Part shown: piece by piece, positions 6,044 through 7,171 of the stretch
Position numbering within the stretch: the first letter of the stretch is position 1
Layout of the letters: the number at the start of each line of letters is the position of its first letter
Assembly: GCA_017883345.1 (NCBI GenBank)
Contig: JADGNT010000251.1
Span: 1-7,171, forward strand
Source of the DNA: Candidatus Solibacter sp.
Lineage (GTDB): Bacteria > Acidobacteriota > Terriglobia > Bryobacterales > Bryobacteraceae
Reading direction: 5' to 3'
Length of the DNA: 7,171 nt
Translations under genes and position numbers: made by a program
Notes under the pieces: model-generated
Seen by the model: only the letters and a program-made list of their open reading frames with translations
Database searches by the model: none
What the model was told of the DNA's origin: nothing

Positions 6044-7171
6044 ATGGCAGTCGGCAAGAGCACAATACTACGCGGTCGGGGCACCATTCCTCCATGCTCC
6101 GGGCCGCCGGCGCCGGGTCGCGCTCCGAGCGGCCCTGGCCTGCGCAGCCTTGCTGGCGCTTCCAGTGTTCTCCCAACCGCGCCGGTTGGCGGACATGGAG
6201 CCCGCGCTCACCAAGATCGCCGCGTGGGATTACTCCCAGCCGCGCGACGCTTTGTACGAGTTCGATAACTTCCTGCGGGCCTCCACCGCATCGGGAACCG
6301 CGCTTCCGCGGATCGAGTCGCGCCTGATCGAGATGCTCACGCCCGGGACGACGCTCGACGGTAGGGACTACGTGTGCCGGCAATTGAGCCTGATCGGAAC
6401 CGCGGCATCGGTCCCGGTTTTGGCGGCGATGTTGGGTGATTCCAAGACCGCCGGGATGGCCCGCTATGCTTTGGAACGCATCCCAGCGGCGGAAGCGGCG
6501 GACGCGCTGCGCAATGGCTTGCCAAAGAGCGCGGGCCAGTTACGCGCCGGCATCATCGAGTCGCTCGGCGCGCGCCGGGATGCGAAATCGGTTCCGGTGC
6601 TGAAGAGCGTGGCTTCCGGAGGGGATGCCGCTTTCTCCGATGCGGCGCTGGCAGCCCTGGCTTCGATTGGCAATGCGCCAGCGCTGGCGGCTATCGGGGA
6701 GGTTAGAAAAGGTCTGAGCGGCCCCCGTCGCGAAGCGGCCTCGCGGGCGTACATCCGCTGCGCGGATACGGTCGCGCCGGAGGGCGGGCGGGCCGCCGCG
6801 CTCAGAGTCTATCGACAGTTGAGCGCGCCAGCGGAGCCGCCCATGATCCGAATCGCGGCGCTCACGGGCCTGGCGGCCGTGAACGGAAAAGCCGAGGTTC
6901 CGCTTCTGTCGAAAGAGGTGGCGTCGGCCAATTCGGCAATACAGGCGGCGGCCATCCGCCTGTTGAACCGGATTCCCGGCTCCGATGTTACGGCAACGCT
7001 GGCGAAGCAGTATCCCGCGATAGGGCCCATGGGCCAAGTTCGACTCTTGGCCGCGCTGGGGGAGCGCGGCGACCCGGCAGCGCGGTCCGTGGCGACCGAA
7101 GCCGTGAAGAGCCCCACCGCCGAGGTCCGGGCGGCGGCGCTGGCGGCCTTGGGAAGAATTGGCGACCCCTC
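6033..7171 (+). CDS. Secreted HEAT-repeat protein (partial, start uncertain)
   Basis: The frame stays open to the window end, so the C-terminus is missing. RRRR, then VALRAALACAALLALPVFS (residues 29-47 from the GTG used here), is a Sec-type signal peptide with likely cleavage before Q48. The mature part has an N-terminal helical region (DMEPALTKIAAWDYSQPRD) and then many alpha-solenoid repeats: RQLSLIGTAASVPVLAAML, SLGARRDAKSVPVLKSV, AALAALASIGN and AALAALGRIGDP at the edge. HEAT arrays are protein-binding scaffolds; in acidobacteria and planctomycetes such secreted forms often accompany oxidoreductases or cytochromes (family knowledge). No ATG precedes the signal in this frame. Candidates are GTG 6033 (inside the palindrome), GTG 5979, or TTG 5946, which overlaps the oxidoreductase stop; none has a good ribosome site. 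ATGs at 6044 and 6094 are in the wrong frames, so a 5' frameshift is also possible. Confidence 0.75.
   Translation, partial: MRERWQSARAQYYAVGAPFLHAPGRRRRVALRAALACAALLALPVFSQPRRLADMEPALTKIAAWDYSQPRDALYEFDNFLRASTASGTALPRIESRLIEMLTPGTTLDGRDYVCRQLSLIGTAASVPVLAAMLGDSKTAGMARYALERIPAAEAADALRNGLPKSAGQLRAGIIESLGARRDAKSVPVLKSVASGGDAAFSDAALAALASIGNAPALAAIGEVRKGLSGPRREAASRAYIRCADTVAPEGGRAAALRVYRQLSAPAEPPMIRIAALTGLAAVNGKAEVPLLSKEVASANSAIQAAAIRLLNRIPGSDVTATLAKQYPAIGPMGQVRLLAALGERGDPAARSVATEAVKSPTAEVRAAALAALGRIGDP

Noticed and set aside
6044..6268. ATG-started + strand open frame after the palindrome
   Set aside because: Its peptide has no domain and it overlaps the signal-peptide and HEAT frame; only that frame has recognisable protein sense.

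Overview
The window looks like the chromosome of an acidobacterium of the Bryobacterales/Solibacter kind (inference). The DNA is GC-rich. It carries Tat-exported carbohydrate enzymes, a relic of a Solibacter-type Oar-like TonB receptor, a Tat-exported Gfo/Idh/MocA oxidoreductase, a secreted HEAT-repeat protein and a GT39/Agl23-type membrane protein. No tRNA, rRNA, CRISPR array, transposase or phage gene was seen.

Bases 1-1080 are a gene graveyard. On + there is the C-terminal end of a PKD-domain protein (to 218). On - there is a decayed internal piece of a TonB-dependent receptor (about 313-690). On + there is the C-terminal part of a COG3618-type amidohydrolase (about 702-1080). The receptor and hydrolase fragments lie head to head and both lose their 5' parts at about 690-702, which suggests one deletion. 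Each also carries a one-base frameshift at an A/T run of three.

Bases 1164-2954 (+) hold an intact, Tat-exported GH28 polygalacturonase-like enzyme. It has an unusual Gly/Pro/Arg-rich insert of about 69 residues near its C-terminus. Downstream, on -, is a short open relic (2956-3123) that resembles the C-terminal tail of another secreted protein. It sits directly after, and in frame with, the stop codon of the next - strand gene.

Bases 3124-4566 (-) encode a 480-residue polytopic membrane protein of the GT39-like TIGR03663/Agl23 family. It is divergent from a Tat-exported Gfo/Idh/MocA oxidoreductase (4621-5949, +), with only 54 bp between them. After the oxidoreductase comes a perfect 22-bp inverted repeat with a 6-base loop (5994-6043), which looks like a dispersed palindromic element. 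A secreted HEAT-repeat protein then runs off the window end (from about 6033, +). Its 5' end overlaps the palindrome, and its reading frame is open through the whole element.

The intact genes fit extracytoplasmic handling of plant or microbial polysaccharide and envelope sugars: a pectin-type hydrolase, a sugar-type oxidoreductase and a lipid-linked-sugar transferase. They do not form one obvious operon, and I found no clear new multi-gene system. The most interesting items are the palindrome within the 5' end of the HEAT gene, the GH28 insert and the pseudogene junctions.
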